In this document: piece after piece, positions 9,066 through 19,985 of the stretch
Layout: each line of letters starts with the position of its first letter
Numbering within the stretch: position 1 is the first letter of the stretch
DNA from: Phymatolithon calcareum
Taxonomy: Eukaryota > Rhodophyta > Florideophyceae > Hapalidiales
DNA: 64,000 nucleotides
Assembly: GCA_977006965.1 (NCBI GenBank)
Contig: OZ345360.1
Location: 1,178,001 to 1,242,000 of the forward strand
Reading direction: 5' to 3'
Notes under the pieces: generated by a model
What the model saw: the letters and a program-made list of their open reading frames with translations, nothing else
What the model was told of the DNA's origin: nothing
The model's database searches: none
Made by a program: the position numbers and the translations under genes

Positions 9066-9232
9066 AGAGGGGTACATGAAGAGTTTATAAACAGTACAGA
9101 GCTCCGACGCGTATTATTTTTAGTATAGGCTCCCAATAATAACGGCAATCGTCAGTGGGCTCGCGATAGGGATTTTACACGGAACTCCGAAACCAGGGCA
9201 CAGCTCCTCACAAGAACTATTCTATCAGCAAA

Positions 9233-9829
9233 TTATCCAACTAACCTACTCGAATGTAGGTCCGCGCAAGACCATCCATCAAACAGTACAGCACCGCGGG
9301 TATTCCTCATTTCTTGCGCTATACGCTGCTCAACCAACACTACGAGCTTGAATATCACGGCCACGACAGTTTTGCACGCCAACAGTATATTAAACCGAGA
9401 GAATCGACGGTACTTTCCATCTTCGACGATATATATCGGCGCATTCTTCACAGTGACCAGTCGAATGTACCAATACATTGCCATGTCGTACTCGGAAAGC
9501 GCGCTTCGTACAAAAGGGTAGCGTATCGAACCGCTTCGGCGTTCGGAATCGGCCAGTGCTTCATTGTAAAACCGAAGTATAGTTTCCTCTTGCGCTTTCG
9601 GGTCCTGACCGCGTCCGTAGCAGCTCTTCAGATGCGCATACGGATTGCTGAATCCTTTGTGCTTCAAGAACGCGATTGTTGGCGAAGGACAACCATCTTT
9701 CGGACATCGCTACTTCACGAAATCTTTCTCGACTTGCCTGCCACTTGACTTGTCGAGAACAGAGCGCTTTTCGCGTCCCACAAGCGTCATCAACTGCTGG
9801 ACAATGTCCTTCGGGCGCGGTTGTTTCAT
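9233..9829 (-). pseudogene. hAT-like transposase N-terminal relic (BED-like finger)
   Basis: Reading from ATG 9829 gives a continuous frame of about 198 codons broken by one TAG at 9712-9710. Just after the stop comes a C-x4-C...H-x-H-type metal-binding pattern (RCPKDGC, then AFLKHKGFSNPYAHLKSC), like the BED-type fingers of hAT transposases. The frame ends in VLFDGWSCADLH, which resembles the DGWS...H segment before the hAT catalytic core. The core itself is absent, so this is an N-terminal fragment. The family assignment is from motif resemblance only. No inverted repeats or 8-bp duplication were found around it. Confidence 0.5.
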
Positions 9830-10658
9830 CGCGGACTTCGTCGTCCGGCTTCGTCGTCGACGTTGCCCGTACGCGGGGTAGAGCGATATTGTTCAACACC
9901 AGCGCTATCAAGAACGTGTCTTAATTTGCGTTTGTATCGTAGTGCAAATCTAGGTCAACGTAGCGTGTCGCAATACAAACTTATTTTCGGTTCTGCAATA
10001 CGTACGGCAATGACCGAGCTCAGTGCAATATGCTATTCCTATTCATTATTTCAATATATTGCAATAAGAATTAATTTCGTCAGAGCTCTGGAACAGTATA
10101 ATCTACATATAGTGAACACCTCGCACAGGACTCAGTATGCAAACGTCATTTAAACGTGTATAAAGGTCGTTAACTGTTCACATAGAACCAGAATTGTGCA
10201 GCTATCGAAGCTTAGAGAGTATTTCACAGGAAATCAGAATCTGAAATACAATCAATTTCAATAAAGAGAACTTTTTATAAAGGGAATTTATTCCTCTACA
10301 AGCAATTTGGACCTTTTCTATAGCTGTTGACAATATGGGACATGGTGTGTCTTTCCTGTCCATTGTTCCACTTTTCATGAAAAAGGAGCAAAGCTTGATG
10401 CCATTCGTGATATCAACCCACAATCGTGATAGAAAGAAGGTTCTCAATAGCCACAAGCTTAACAAGACATTTCAATCTGTTGAATGCTCTTTGTTGGCCA
10501 CTGAACTTTCACTGATACGCAGAGTAATCTCTTATCAGCTGATTTCTGCACGTCACATAGATGAGCTTAAAAAGAGGTGGTATATGTGAGTCCGGAACTC
10601 CTTTGCGCCACACATCGATTACCTCTTCTACAGTCTTCGGTAGTCCAGGGACATGCCA
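9830..10658. other. Spacer with no supported gene
   Basis: AT-rich, with only short unsupported ORFs on both strands. Nothing recognisable. Confidence 0.4.
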
Positions 10659-11694
10659 TTACATAGTGAAATCGATGTTTTTGCGTCGACGGTTGTTCTC
10701 AGCGCTCCTGTTCTCACCAATTGCTGGAGAAAAATGAAAAGGAAAGCATTCACTCTGGGCTGTAACAGGCAAATGTAGTATTGCATCTCTAGTGCTTTCA
10801 TGCACGGCTGTCGGGAAATTTACTCTTTGGTCTCGTAAATTCTGGAATGATGCTTGACTTACCGCGATAATAATATCTTCTGATTCCACGTGCCTACCGT
10901 TGAAGGACGTCACGGGACGTCTCTCTGGCTTCTTTCGCTGGTAAATGATGAACAGGCGTTCTGTGAGCTCATTGGACCATTTTCGCATGATATTGTCCTT
11001 GTTTTCGACAGAATTGGCAAAGCTGGTGCGAGTGCACGCAACGATTGGTTTCAAAATGTGCAAGAACGTGGAATTTTCAAATTGAAATATCTGTCTTGGA
11101 ACTTTGAATCCGACTACTTTCTCTCCTACTTGAATTGCGCGGGCTGATCCTGTTCGCTCCACGGCGGGGCAAAGCAATCCGAAGTCAAGAGAGCTGTCGA
11201 TCATGCATTGGTCCTGCCGATCGGATGGGCAAAATACAACTCATACCAAGTGTGTGATTTAGGCACGTATTTTTTCCTGAATAGCGTATCCTAAACAGTT
11301 CAGGAAAGTATGAATACTGTTGCCGACATTGTGATGAACCATTCACGTAGTTCGAACTGACGTCCAAAGAAATGCGATGCCCTTGAGGACTTCGTACAAT
11401 TAGAAATACTGTGATATTTCCAGTTCCTACCTGTTTTAGCCTTGAAGATTCAATTACATGTTCATGGCCAGAACGTTTTTGTTCAAGAATTACTGAAAGA
11501 GAGAAACCATGAGCATCAGATGCAACGAAAAACGTTGAAGACGGTCCATTGCTAAGGAAATACTTTAGCCATTGACTTGCTATGTCTTTATTAGACGTAA
11601 AGAATGCAGATGTGCAGCGGTGGATTACAATTTTTAAGCACCAAGTGTCCACAGATCTAGCTTCAATATAGCAGAGGATCATAGTCCTTACCAT
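10659..11694 (-). other. Possible decayed or spliced gene, function unknown
   Basis: Two overlapping minus-strand ORFs of 169 and 181 codons in different frames (11694-11185 and 11204-10659) cover 1 kb. The first begins at ATG 11694 and contains a donor-like GTAGGA after RLKQ. They could be exons of one gene, frameshifted pieces of a transposon protein, or chance. I recognise no domain, and opposite-strand ORFs of half the size also exist. Confidence 0.22.
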
Positions 11695-12332
11695 TACACG
11701 TTCGATTGATCACCTCTATTTCCCAATTTTTTCATTAAATATCTTATCTCTATTTGGTTTCAGTGTCTTGAATGTACACAGAGCATAGCTTCGGGATTTT
11801 GGATACAGTTTCAAGTATCCCAACGATGTTCTTCTTAGTTTTTGTAGTATACCGGATTCTCGGTTGGACCCGCTATACCTGCGCAACGGGATTGCAGCCC
11901 CGAAGCGCGATGTGTCGGGGCAGAGCGTGTTAAACACGAGCGGTTGACTCTATGTTTGACCTGCGAGTGAGGGGTGAACGGCCTGGAACGCCAGGTGGAA
12001 TGGGAGTCACTCACCGGGCGAAGAATGAAGAGGTCGGTACAACGGTTCAGCCAGTGACGCGGGCAAAGTCGGAGCTGGCACTCCTTGCCGCAAAGTGCTC
12101 AGCTCAGGTGGAGGACCTAGTAGGTCAATGGCCGCTGGAGTCGCAACAGTGGTCCCGAAGACCTTCTCTGCGAAGCCAAGCTAAGCCGGAAGTTGCTTGA
12201 TGTTTGTCATGGCTTGCGGGCGACGGGCTTAAGTACTATTCGTTCCGCTCACAGTGTCAGACGAAAAGCGACTACTGTAAAGCTAAGTCCAGAATAATCT
12301 ACGAGGTGTCATACACCAATTACTACAGGTCT
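11695..12332. other. Spacer with no supported gene
   Basis: Includes an 82-codon plus-strand ORF (11952-12200) with no recognisable features. Local GC is higher than in the flanks around 11.87-12.25 kb. No function can be proposed. Confidence 0.35.
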
Positions 12333-12752
12333 CTAATTGACCAGCGGGCCAGATGGGTCGAATAATCCCGTTGGTGGCGAAGTCCACTCTATTACAGTTT
12401 TCTCTCTGCCATCAGGAAAAAAATCCTTAAAACCGCTCATTTTCGCTGCAAAGAACTTGAGTGCGTCTTCGTCATTTGTGCTGACTTGTGGATCAACCCT
12501 GAGTGCCATCATTAGTGCGAGCGAACGGCCCCAGAAATTGAAATCAAGCATTGCATGTGCTCATAAATCCGATGAAGAGAGACTCCCTTCCTCTTTATGG
12601 ACACGGTAAGGAACGTACGCCCGAATACAATGTGAAATTAAGTCCGAATCTGACTCTATTACAGCGTACTTTTGCTCTTCAAATGAAAGTTTGCCGAGAG
12701 AATCTTCCTCTTTCAATGATTCTGAATTAATCCCGTGGAGAGGTCGGGCCAT
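12333..12752 (-). other. Possible decayed ORF, function unknown
   Basis: One reading frame runs from ATG 12752 to 12333 with a single stop after GSLSSSDL. The uninterrupted in-frame continuation on both sides suggests one former coding region of about 139 codons. No domain is recognised. It may belong to the same generation of dead elements as the tyrosine recombinase 2 kb away. Confidence 0.25.
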
Positions 12753-13684
12753 TTGAGAAAGGGGTAATTCAGTCTCTGGATGGGAGGGAGTTGATGAGAT
12801 TGTATCCCATGCAAGTCAAATCGAGCTCTCATGGAAGAATTTTCAATAATTCAAAATTTCTCCGTGCACTATTGCGGAAACTAAACCTAGATACCACGAA
12901 CAGTTTGAAGCATGGGGTAGCCCAAAAACTAAAATTTCTGCCTTGATAGGGTTCATACGTTTTTAAGACCAGGTTTTACGAAGTGTTATCATGAATCGTG
13001 TACTATATGGGCAAGATGCATGCTAAGTAATGAAATAAATCACAAGCTTAGAGACGCCACCCAGCAGAACTCAAAGATGATAAATGGCTACTTTGGCTCA
13101 TAAATATATAATGAATGGCAAATAATATTAAGAATGGCCTATGTATGGCTCGTGTATAATCTGAAGACAATATGCAATTTTCAAGGCTTTGGCCATTTCC
13201 ATGGACTCGAATTTGTACAACTCATTTATAATCCATTCACTAGTTTTATCAGATTTTTCACCAGACACAAGTAGGTATATAGTATTATTAGCGGTATTGC
13301 GATTTTCTGTAATGCATTTTCAGATTATATCCAATGAGTTAACAGAAAGAGAAAATAGACCTCGAGGCGTTTTCTTTGTTAGAATAAATTTAATACCAAT
13401 TAGGAGCCGACAATATATTGTAGTAATATTACACAAAGCTACTTTTCATGAGATGTGCTACGAGCAAGGCATATTCTGGGGTTTATAGATAAGGCCACGA
13501 AATAGAAATTCCGGAAGGATCATAAATGAATGTAATATTAAACTACAAGTCTCTTGCAATTGAAAAGTGTCTCCTTTGCCTCCTTCATGGGCCTACTAAG
13601 GAGGGTTTCTACAGCAGTTCTCCGCTTCATCAATGATTTCTTCCTAAAGCATTCGAGACTAGGGAGACGAGCACTAGTTCCACG
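12753..13684. other. AT-rich spacer
   Basis: No supported gene. A 99-codon ORF at 13189-13488 is in very AT-rich sequence and lacks recognisable motifs. Confidence 0.35.
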
Positions 13685-14130
13685 ACAACATAGGGGGTAT
13701 TCACGAACGCTTCACGAAACGAAGATCTATGCTACCGCTAATGGTTCACGAAAAGGAAACCACTCTTTCGGAAACCATTCACGGAACGAGGAATGATGCT
13801 TTCAAGAATGGTTCACGAAGGGAACAAGATTGTTCGACGGTCTCCTTTGAATTAGCGACCATGGTATCACGAACAGTTCATGAAATGACATAGGGTGTAT
13901 TCACGAACGGTTCACGAAACGAGGATGTATATTGCCACGAACGGTTCGCAAAAAGAGAAACCACTATTTCACAAACGGTTCATGGAACGAGGAATGATGC
14001 TTTCATGAGTGGTTCACGAAACGAACAAGAGTGTTCGACAGTCTCCTTTGAATTAACAGCCATGGTATCACAAACAGTGCAGGAAAAGAAACGAGAAAGT
14101 GTGTATTAACGAACGGTTCACGAAATGAGC
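13685..14130. repeat. Degenerate ~200-bp tandem repeat, 2.2 copies
   Basis: Units start near TAGGGGGTAT (13691) and TAGGGTGTAT (13891), with a partial third from about 14101. Each unit contains TTCACGAACGGTTCACGAAA-like direct repeats, AACGAGGAATGATGCTTTCA and GTCTCCTTTGAATTA. The inner TTCACGAA word is repeated several times per unit, so this is a repeat within a repeat. Confidence 0.8.
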
Positions 14131-14399
14131 AGCTGTTCTTTCATCAGTAGAGTTTTTAAGGCATCTTTTCCAGTGCTTCGGAATGTGTGAAAGGAACATT
14201 TCTCACTTGAACGCTTCTCTTGGGAAGCGGCCAACATGGCGATGGAGAGAAATACTCGTCTATCACACATGAACAGAAGAATGAGTGCGTTAAAATTTCA
14301 ATAACGCTACTGTCAACTAGTCACATAATGTTTCAGAAATTCATGTGCACTTTGATGGATGGACCGTAATGATGTCTCTACTATTGATTTCCACAAATA

Positions 14400-15334
14400 T
14401 CAGCTCCAAAAGCATCGATCATAACTTTGACAGTTCACCCAGTCCGTCTCTATATGCAACTGCTCTGCATGAGCGATGAAGTCCTCTTCAGAGCTGAACC
14501 TTTGCAAGACCTCAGGACTGCAGTCATTGTACGGGCTACAATAGTTGGAGTACGCATGGAATCCTTTCACATGAACAATTTCCATAACTTCTTCATCCCG
14601 AAAATTGAGAGAGCGGTAAAGCTGGACTGATCCTCTTTTCAGTGACTGCACCGTGAATATTCTAGCAGTTTGTTTTCCGATCCCAATGGTTTCCATGCGC
14701 ATTTGTAAAAAGTCCTTGTATTTTGAGTAGGAAAGAACCACAGATAGGCTAATAATGTAACCGAATTTTGTCCTCTTCACATCACAGAAAACTGGACCTG
14801 GGGCAAATACACGAATCATCAGCCACGCTTCAAGGGGCACGAATGGATCCATGAGAATAGAATGACCAGAAGTGTATTTCCAGGCCGCTCTCGCGGTCGA
14901 CAAGATCGAGCCTCCGTACAGTTTTTTATAGTCTCTTTCATAGCTAGCGTAGTTTCAGTCGACAAAATTGACAAACGATCGGTCATAAGCTTTTACACCT
15001 CATCAAACCTGGCGCCCATGTTTAGGCCCAAAACAAAAATTGCATGCAGCTGAAGATCTCTCGCGTCAGGATTATTGCCAGGCATATCTGCACCACCGTA
15101 CCAGAATCTCTCGACATGGTCATATACATGTTTTAGAGTTATTGGACTGGCCCTTAAGGTCTGAATGCCGCGTTGTGCTAGAACAACTAGATGGGCTCGT
15201 CGTAGAGCCGTGATTTCAGGGTTCATAGTTAACGGGTTTCCTGCCCCAGAGCCGTCCTGCTCATCAGCTCTCCAGGCCTGATTGTGACTGTACTCTTCAT
15301 AAACAAGGCGAATTCCTTGAGTCATGCATCCCAT
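14400..15334 (-). pseudogene. Crypton-like tyrosine recombinase, inactivated
   Basis: Minus-strand remains of a transposon-type tyrosine recombinase. The first block (ATG 15334 to 14993) ends in GLNMGARFDEV, matching the first catalytic Arg box. An in-frame TAA follows at 14995-14993, and the same frame then reads KLMTDRLS...ETIKNCTEA...RPGN. A frameshift near 14870 leads into HSILMDPFVPLEAW and then to TVQSLKRGSVQLYRSL and KGFHAYSNYCSPYND. This gives the second Arg box (with Gln where His is usual), the His, and the probable nucleophilic Tyr. The order R...(H)xxR...H...Y fits tyrosine recombinases of the Crypton class, known in fungi, oomycetes and algae. A possible upstream exon lies at 15700-15434. 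The stop plus the frameshift mean it is dead. Class assignment rests on motif spacing. Confidence 0.62.
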
Positions 15335-15433
15335 TGAGTTCTTTCTCAGAATTTAAGATAGATTAGATGATGTCATCGTGCAATATTCGTTAACAGGTTC
15401 ATGACAAGAACCGAACTGTTCAAATTCACTTAC

Positions 15434-15700
15434 ATTGGATCAGAGGCATGGTGTTTCGTAGCGTATGCCAAGGGAATTTTTTTCACCTTTTTTAGTTTCG
15501 AGCGTCGATATGCTTGAAGCAGATCTTAGCATCGCGTGCCGCGGAAGGAGCGAATCGTTTCCAAACATTGACCGGTCGATTTTTCTGGCACTTCTTCCAT
15601 TTTTTGGGAAGACCGTGCACGGCATGTCAGGGCCTTGTTCTTGATCTTCCATTCCGGATAAGTTGCGGTAGGATGAGGACATTAACGAGAGAATGACCAT
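15434..15700 (-). other. Possible upstream exon of the recombinase relic
   Basis: An open frame from ATG 15700 ends close to a consensus splice donor, GTAAGT (15433-15428). A pyrimidine-poor acceptor candidate lies just before the recombinase block. The exon has no domain of its own, so the link is tentative. Confidence 0.25.
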
Positions 15701-16042
15701 GATATTAGCGAGATATTCGGATGTACTTACGGCGTGCGTTCGGTATGCTGGTCGCTTGCGTGCTATGGATCAGAAGTCTGCGGCACTAATCGTCAGAAAA
15801 CAGGACTATCTTAGTCCAAGTTTTGATATAATTTTTGAGAACCTGAATATCGTTTTCTTAATAATTGATCTGAATTAACTACAGTCTTCAAGTTGTTAGG
15901 CGTCTTATCCCGCGATTGGTGACATTCATGAAATTGAGAAAAACAGGTTCATTTTGCAGTCTTAGTTTAGAAATTACTTGTCGGCGAATCTTCAATGAAA
16001 TCAACTCTAACTTTGTTATACGGGGAATGATTTGAAAAAGAC
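15701..16042. other. Spacer with no supported gene
   Basis: AT-rich DNA between the recombinase relic and the pogo-like element. Nothing recognised. Confidence 0.4.
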
Positions 16043-16044
16043 TA

Positions 16045-16066
16045 CACCAAATCGTCTGATTAGTCT
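16045..16066 (+). repeat. Left terminal inverted repeat of pogo-like element
   Basis: Begins CACCAAATCGTC after the flanking TA; pairs with 17718-17739 with two mismatches. Confidence 0.85.
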
Positions 16067-16433
16067 CACCGAGACTATTTACGAAGGCCAAATTTTTGAC
16101 GGCATTCTCTGAATAGTCTAGGTTAGACTATTGATCTAGAGATTACCAAAAGCAAATCTTGCCGAAGGGAATAATTTTTTCGTTGTTTTTTGCCGTGTGA
16201 TGTCATTTATCTTGCTGTATTCATGCAAACGTGGCGCTTTCTGGGTTGCCCATAACGGACGATGCGTTGCGCACCGCATACAAAAAGCTGTAAGGAAAAG
16301 TGAAGAAATACGTCATGTTTAACACAAATACAAAAATGGTTAACGAGAAAAACATGGCTCAAATTTGAATACAGGCCTTTTAACCATTATGGAACCTTGC
16401 TAAGGAAGGATTTTAATAAAATACAGAAGTGTA

Positions 16434-17559
16434 GTGATAAGCAGTTACTTTGAAGTGGCCTTAAAACGTGGTGCATTGTTCAGCTTGAAGTGTTTCGGTG
16501 CCAAATCAATCATGACAGGGGAGGATGTGCTGTTCCGGAAGCGGAAACTTCAGCATGCGGTTGACAAAAGAACCAAGGTCAAAGTCATAAGCGGCTCAAA
16601 GACAGAGCATATTGAAAAATCTGTCGCGTATCATCTAGGGCAAGTCAAAAGAGATTTTGAGAGTGGTGTTCTGGACGAGGACCTTATCGAAAATATTGAT
16701 GAGACACATTTCGTTATCAATATGGACAATGGCCGCACACTTGGCTTTTCTGGCGACGACAATGTTAAATATGCGGATGTCGTAAGTGGTGGTGAGGGAA
16801 TAACAATGATTGTGCGACTTATTGGAGGAAAACGAGCTCAAATTGAAACTCCTTTCCTCACTTTTATCAACAAAAGACGAAACTATCCTCTACAAAACTT
16901 TCCAGATGATGTCCCGCGGGTGTGGTATAGAACATAACCCAAAGGTTTTATTGACGGTCATACGTTTGTTGACTATTTTAAGGAGAAACGGGCCCACTAT
17001 CGTACACCTGGGGATAATCGGCCTCGAACAATTTTCTTAGATCACTGCTCAGGACACAATACCTCAGTGGGGCTCACAGAAGCCCTCTCCCGCCTTCGTG
17101 CGAGCCTAAAATATTTTCCTGCCAATCCTGCAGACCTCGTTCAGCCTGCAGACAGCTTTATTATACCAAAGATTAAGCAGGCGTGGTCATCGTCATGGAA
17201 CCAGAAGAAAATTGAGATGATTCAGGCGAACAAGTGGCAGGACAAAGTCCGCTCTGATGGGTCGTGGTCCGGCAAGCTTCCCAATCCTGGAAAGAAATAT
17301 TTTTAAGCTTGCTGCAGAAACAGTGAGAGCTTTGAATGCTCAGCGAGATGAAAAAGGTATCAATTTTGCGAGGAAGGCAATGATTAGGTGCGGCCTCGCT
17401 AAGGATATAGACGGCCACTGGCGCGTTTCACAGCTATCTAAGGAACTTCAGATGATGGTGCAAAAGTATCCTGAGCACTTCACAGGCACCTCTGTTCCGG
17501 ATTCAGAGGGTGCTGCGAGTGAAAGCAGAGATGTTACTTCGGACGATGCAACCAATTGA
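16434..17559 (+). pseudogene. DDE_1-type (pogo/Jerky-like) transposase
   Basis: Catalytic half of a DDE transposase. The frame contains NIDETHFVINMD (first Asp), then an in-frame TAA at 16935-16937 replacing a codon in YRT-PKGFIDG, then TIFLDHCSGHN (second Asp) and LVQPADSFIIPKIKQAW (third Asp). The spacing between the last two aspartates is 36 residues, in the pogo range. A further frame change near 17290 leads into FKLAAETVRALNAQRD and a C-terminal region ending at 17559. The N-terminal helix-turn-helix region is not clearly recognisable upstream. All three acidic residues are retained, so inactivation came from the stop and the frameshift. Confidence 0.8.
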
Positions 17560-17717
17560 ATTTAGCTTTAGACAATGCTGACATGGTGCTCATGCAGTAA
17601 ACTTGTAACAGTTCTTGCTGAACATAGACTAGTTAAGAAACAGTTTGAGACTTCTCATCGGAAATATATTAATAGTCTAGCCTAGACTAAATAAAAACCT
17701 AGACTATTTAAATACCT

Positions 17718-17739
17718 AGACTAATCGGACGACTTGGTG
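17718..17739 (-). repeat. Right terminal inverted repeat of pogo-like element
   Basis: On the minus strand begins CACCAAGTCGTC and is followed outside by TA. Partner of the left repeat. Confidence 0.85.
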
Positions 17740-17741
17740 TA

Positions 17742-19985
17742 CTCCTTACACCTGGAATACGTGTAGCTTCATCGAATAGGCCACATGGCGTGGTGCAGCT
17801 CTGGAAACTGTTTGCAGAAAAGTAACCACCCTTTCTGAAACCCTGAAGTATCAGTTCAATCAACCATGCAACGTTCCGCTTTAATTTCGATTCCAGATTT
17901 AGACACGGCTGCGATTTACGCCGAGGAGCTCTTAGTTCTGCTGATGAGGCCAAGGATGTCATTTGCACAGCATAATCTTGCTGATAGAAGCGTTACGGGA
18001 ACGTTATAGATGAAAATGCTCTATTTCGCAAGTTTCGAGATCCTTCGAAGAAGAATGTCGAAGAAGTGTTCACCGAAAGCGAGATACAAGCCCAAAACAT
18101 CGCCAAATCTACCATAACGGGCTAGAACTAGAAGAGCACTGCGAGGCACGCAGGTCTTCTCTGGGGAATGTTCTTGGGGCGCAGTGATTCCAAGTATTTC
18201 CTGAAAAACTATAGCATTGAAGAGGCGAAACATATCAGTTCTCTGGCTTTAGAGGAAATTGGGATTATGGCTCTCCTTTCGATGGACCTCCTCGGCTGAA
18301 AGAAATTCCTCTGATTTCTCTATTTTCCGTCTCACAGTCACACAAGTTGGCGTTCTCTCTGAGATTGAGAAGCCCGCTTCTGAAGACCGCCGGTACGATG
18401 ATCAATGGGAAATGCGAAAACGGAGAGAACGATAAGCTTCGCGACAAATGCTGTGAGGAAAGAGATGAACTGAATGCGTTTTGATTATTCAGGAGACGTA
18501 TTAAGATATGAAGGAATTGGAAGAAAGAACGGAGAAGAGCTGGGCGAGATCCTTGAGTTTATGAAAATGATCTTACTGGGGTTGAGCGTCGTTCTGCTTA
18601 TTATTCAAGTTTTCAACCCGCAATCGGACATTGAAGAAGGTTTGGAATACGAAAGCGGTGCGCAAAAATAAGCCCAAATGGAAATGAAGGGCACCAATTC
18701 CGTACAGTATTTCGAACCATGATGGTGAAGAAGCCAAAGATGCCAAGTACTGAGCCTGCGTACTCGCTCATGGACGAACTCCTCGAGATATCGAAACAAC
18801 CTTCGAGAAATCCGAACGGGTTGCAAGGATCACCAAGGCGATAAAAAAGGGGAAACCCTGAAGGTATTCCAAACTCTTCAAAGAGCGGACCAAACTCGAT
18901 CACTAAAAGCGGCAAACCATTCTTGTACTCCGTGGCAACCTCTTACCACGTTTCTGAATGAAGCGGCACGAAAAGGCAGTAGCGCAGCTTACTCCGGGTA
19001 CCGCGCCAACACGGCGACAAAAAATAATTTTTTCTAGGTGCGAAACGAACAGTTCCAAGCTGTTGTACTGCTGCTTTGAAAATCTTTAAAGGCTTCAACG
19101 GATGTTCGAAGGGAAGAAATTGTTTCGAATCTGCGAAGAAAAGCGGAGATCTCAAAAGAGCCGTGTGACTTACATTTTCTTCACTATCCGACAGCGGGGT
19201 GCGATCAAACATTGGATAACTTCTTGCCCATGTTCATATTGTGCTGTTCTGTCAAAAGTGGTGCCTCGTTTGAATAATGTAGTCTCATCCTAATCAAGCA
19301 CTACAAAACAGAGCTCATTAGGGCACGTGAGACGAAATATCAGAAGTTGAAGTCGAAGCTAGATCATAACAAAGAAGAACGATGAGAATGAATACGACGA
19401 CACTGTACTTCTACAATTTGAAGACTCTGAGCAGGCATTGCAGTTATATGATAAGGAGTGCGGAGAATCTGATTAGAGCTAGACGTATGAGGGCTATTCA
19501 TAACCATAAAGGCGCTGAGATTGGCAATGTTGTACGTTTCAGCGCAGTTGGTCGGAAAAATTCTTTTAGGCACTATGTGCATACCACTTCCTTCACCTTT
19601 CAGTGCGTTTTTTGGGGTTTTTTAAATAATTATATCGAGACCAGCTGTTTGAGATTTCTCAGCTTTGCGTCAAAAAGATATGTTAGGCACTGATGGCTAA
19701 GGATATCATATATGCAAAACCGGAACCCAGAGTACGCTGTTCCCTCCACACCTGTAGTGCAGCTTGTACACTTTCCATGATTGTACAATTAAAGAGGTCC
19801 TCCGAGAGCATGCTACGCACGTTCCACAAACAGTCCAAGAAACTCTCCAAAAAGCATTGTCCAGTTTCACCCAAATTCTCATCTTTGATTGAGGACGGGC
19901 CGCGACATATTGAACCAGTATGGCTATTATATAGCCTTACAAAGGACAAGGCGCGAATTGCTCCACATTATGATTCAACTTCATC
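17742..19985. other. Spacer of 2.2 kb with no supported gene
   Basis: Many short overlapping ORFs on both strands, none with recognisable features. One (18474-18671) has a hydrophobic run, LLGLSVVLLIIQVF, but no other support. The words CATTAGGGCACGTG near 19317 resemble part of the tRNA-like repeat at 34.3 kb and may be a fragment of it. Confidence 0.35.

Larger units (their letters stand above)
7175..9232. other. Gene-free spacer with short repeats
   Basis: About 2 kb without a credible ORF. It marks the change from gene island to repeat-rich, lower-GC DNA. It contains a 143-bp tandem duplication, scattered GAACnGTTC palindromes and two hairpins, listed separately. Confidence 0.6.
16045..17739 (+). 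mobile_element. Pogo-like DNA transposon, complete ends, dead
   Basis: A 1,695-bp element with terminal inverted repeats. The left end reads CACCAAATCGTCTGATTAGT; the right end, on the minus strand, reads CACCAAGTCGTCCGATTAGT: 18 of 20 identical. TA flanks both ends (16043-16044 and 17740-17741), the expected target duplication of Tc1/mariner/pogo elements. Inside each end lie short palindromes built from TAGTCTA: TAGTCTC-ACC-GAGACTA (16061-16077), AATAGTCTA-GGT-TAGACTATT (16112-16132) and TAGTCTAG-C-CTAGACTA (17673-17689). These may be transposase-binding sites. The single gene inside encodes a DDE transposase broken by a stop and a frameshift. Confidence 0.85.

Noticed and set aside
18474-18671. 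Small ORF with a hydrophobic segment (LLGLSVVLLIIQVF)
   Set aside because: Could be a one-pass membrane peptide, but it has no neighbours, no conserved context and is matched by opposite-strand ORFs of similar size.
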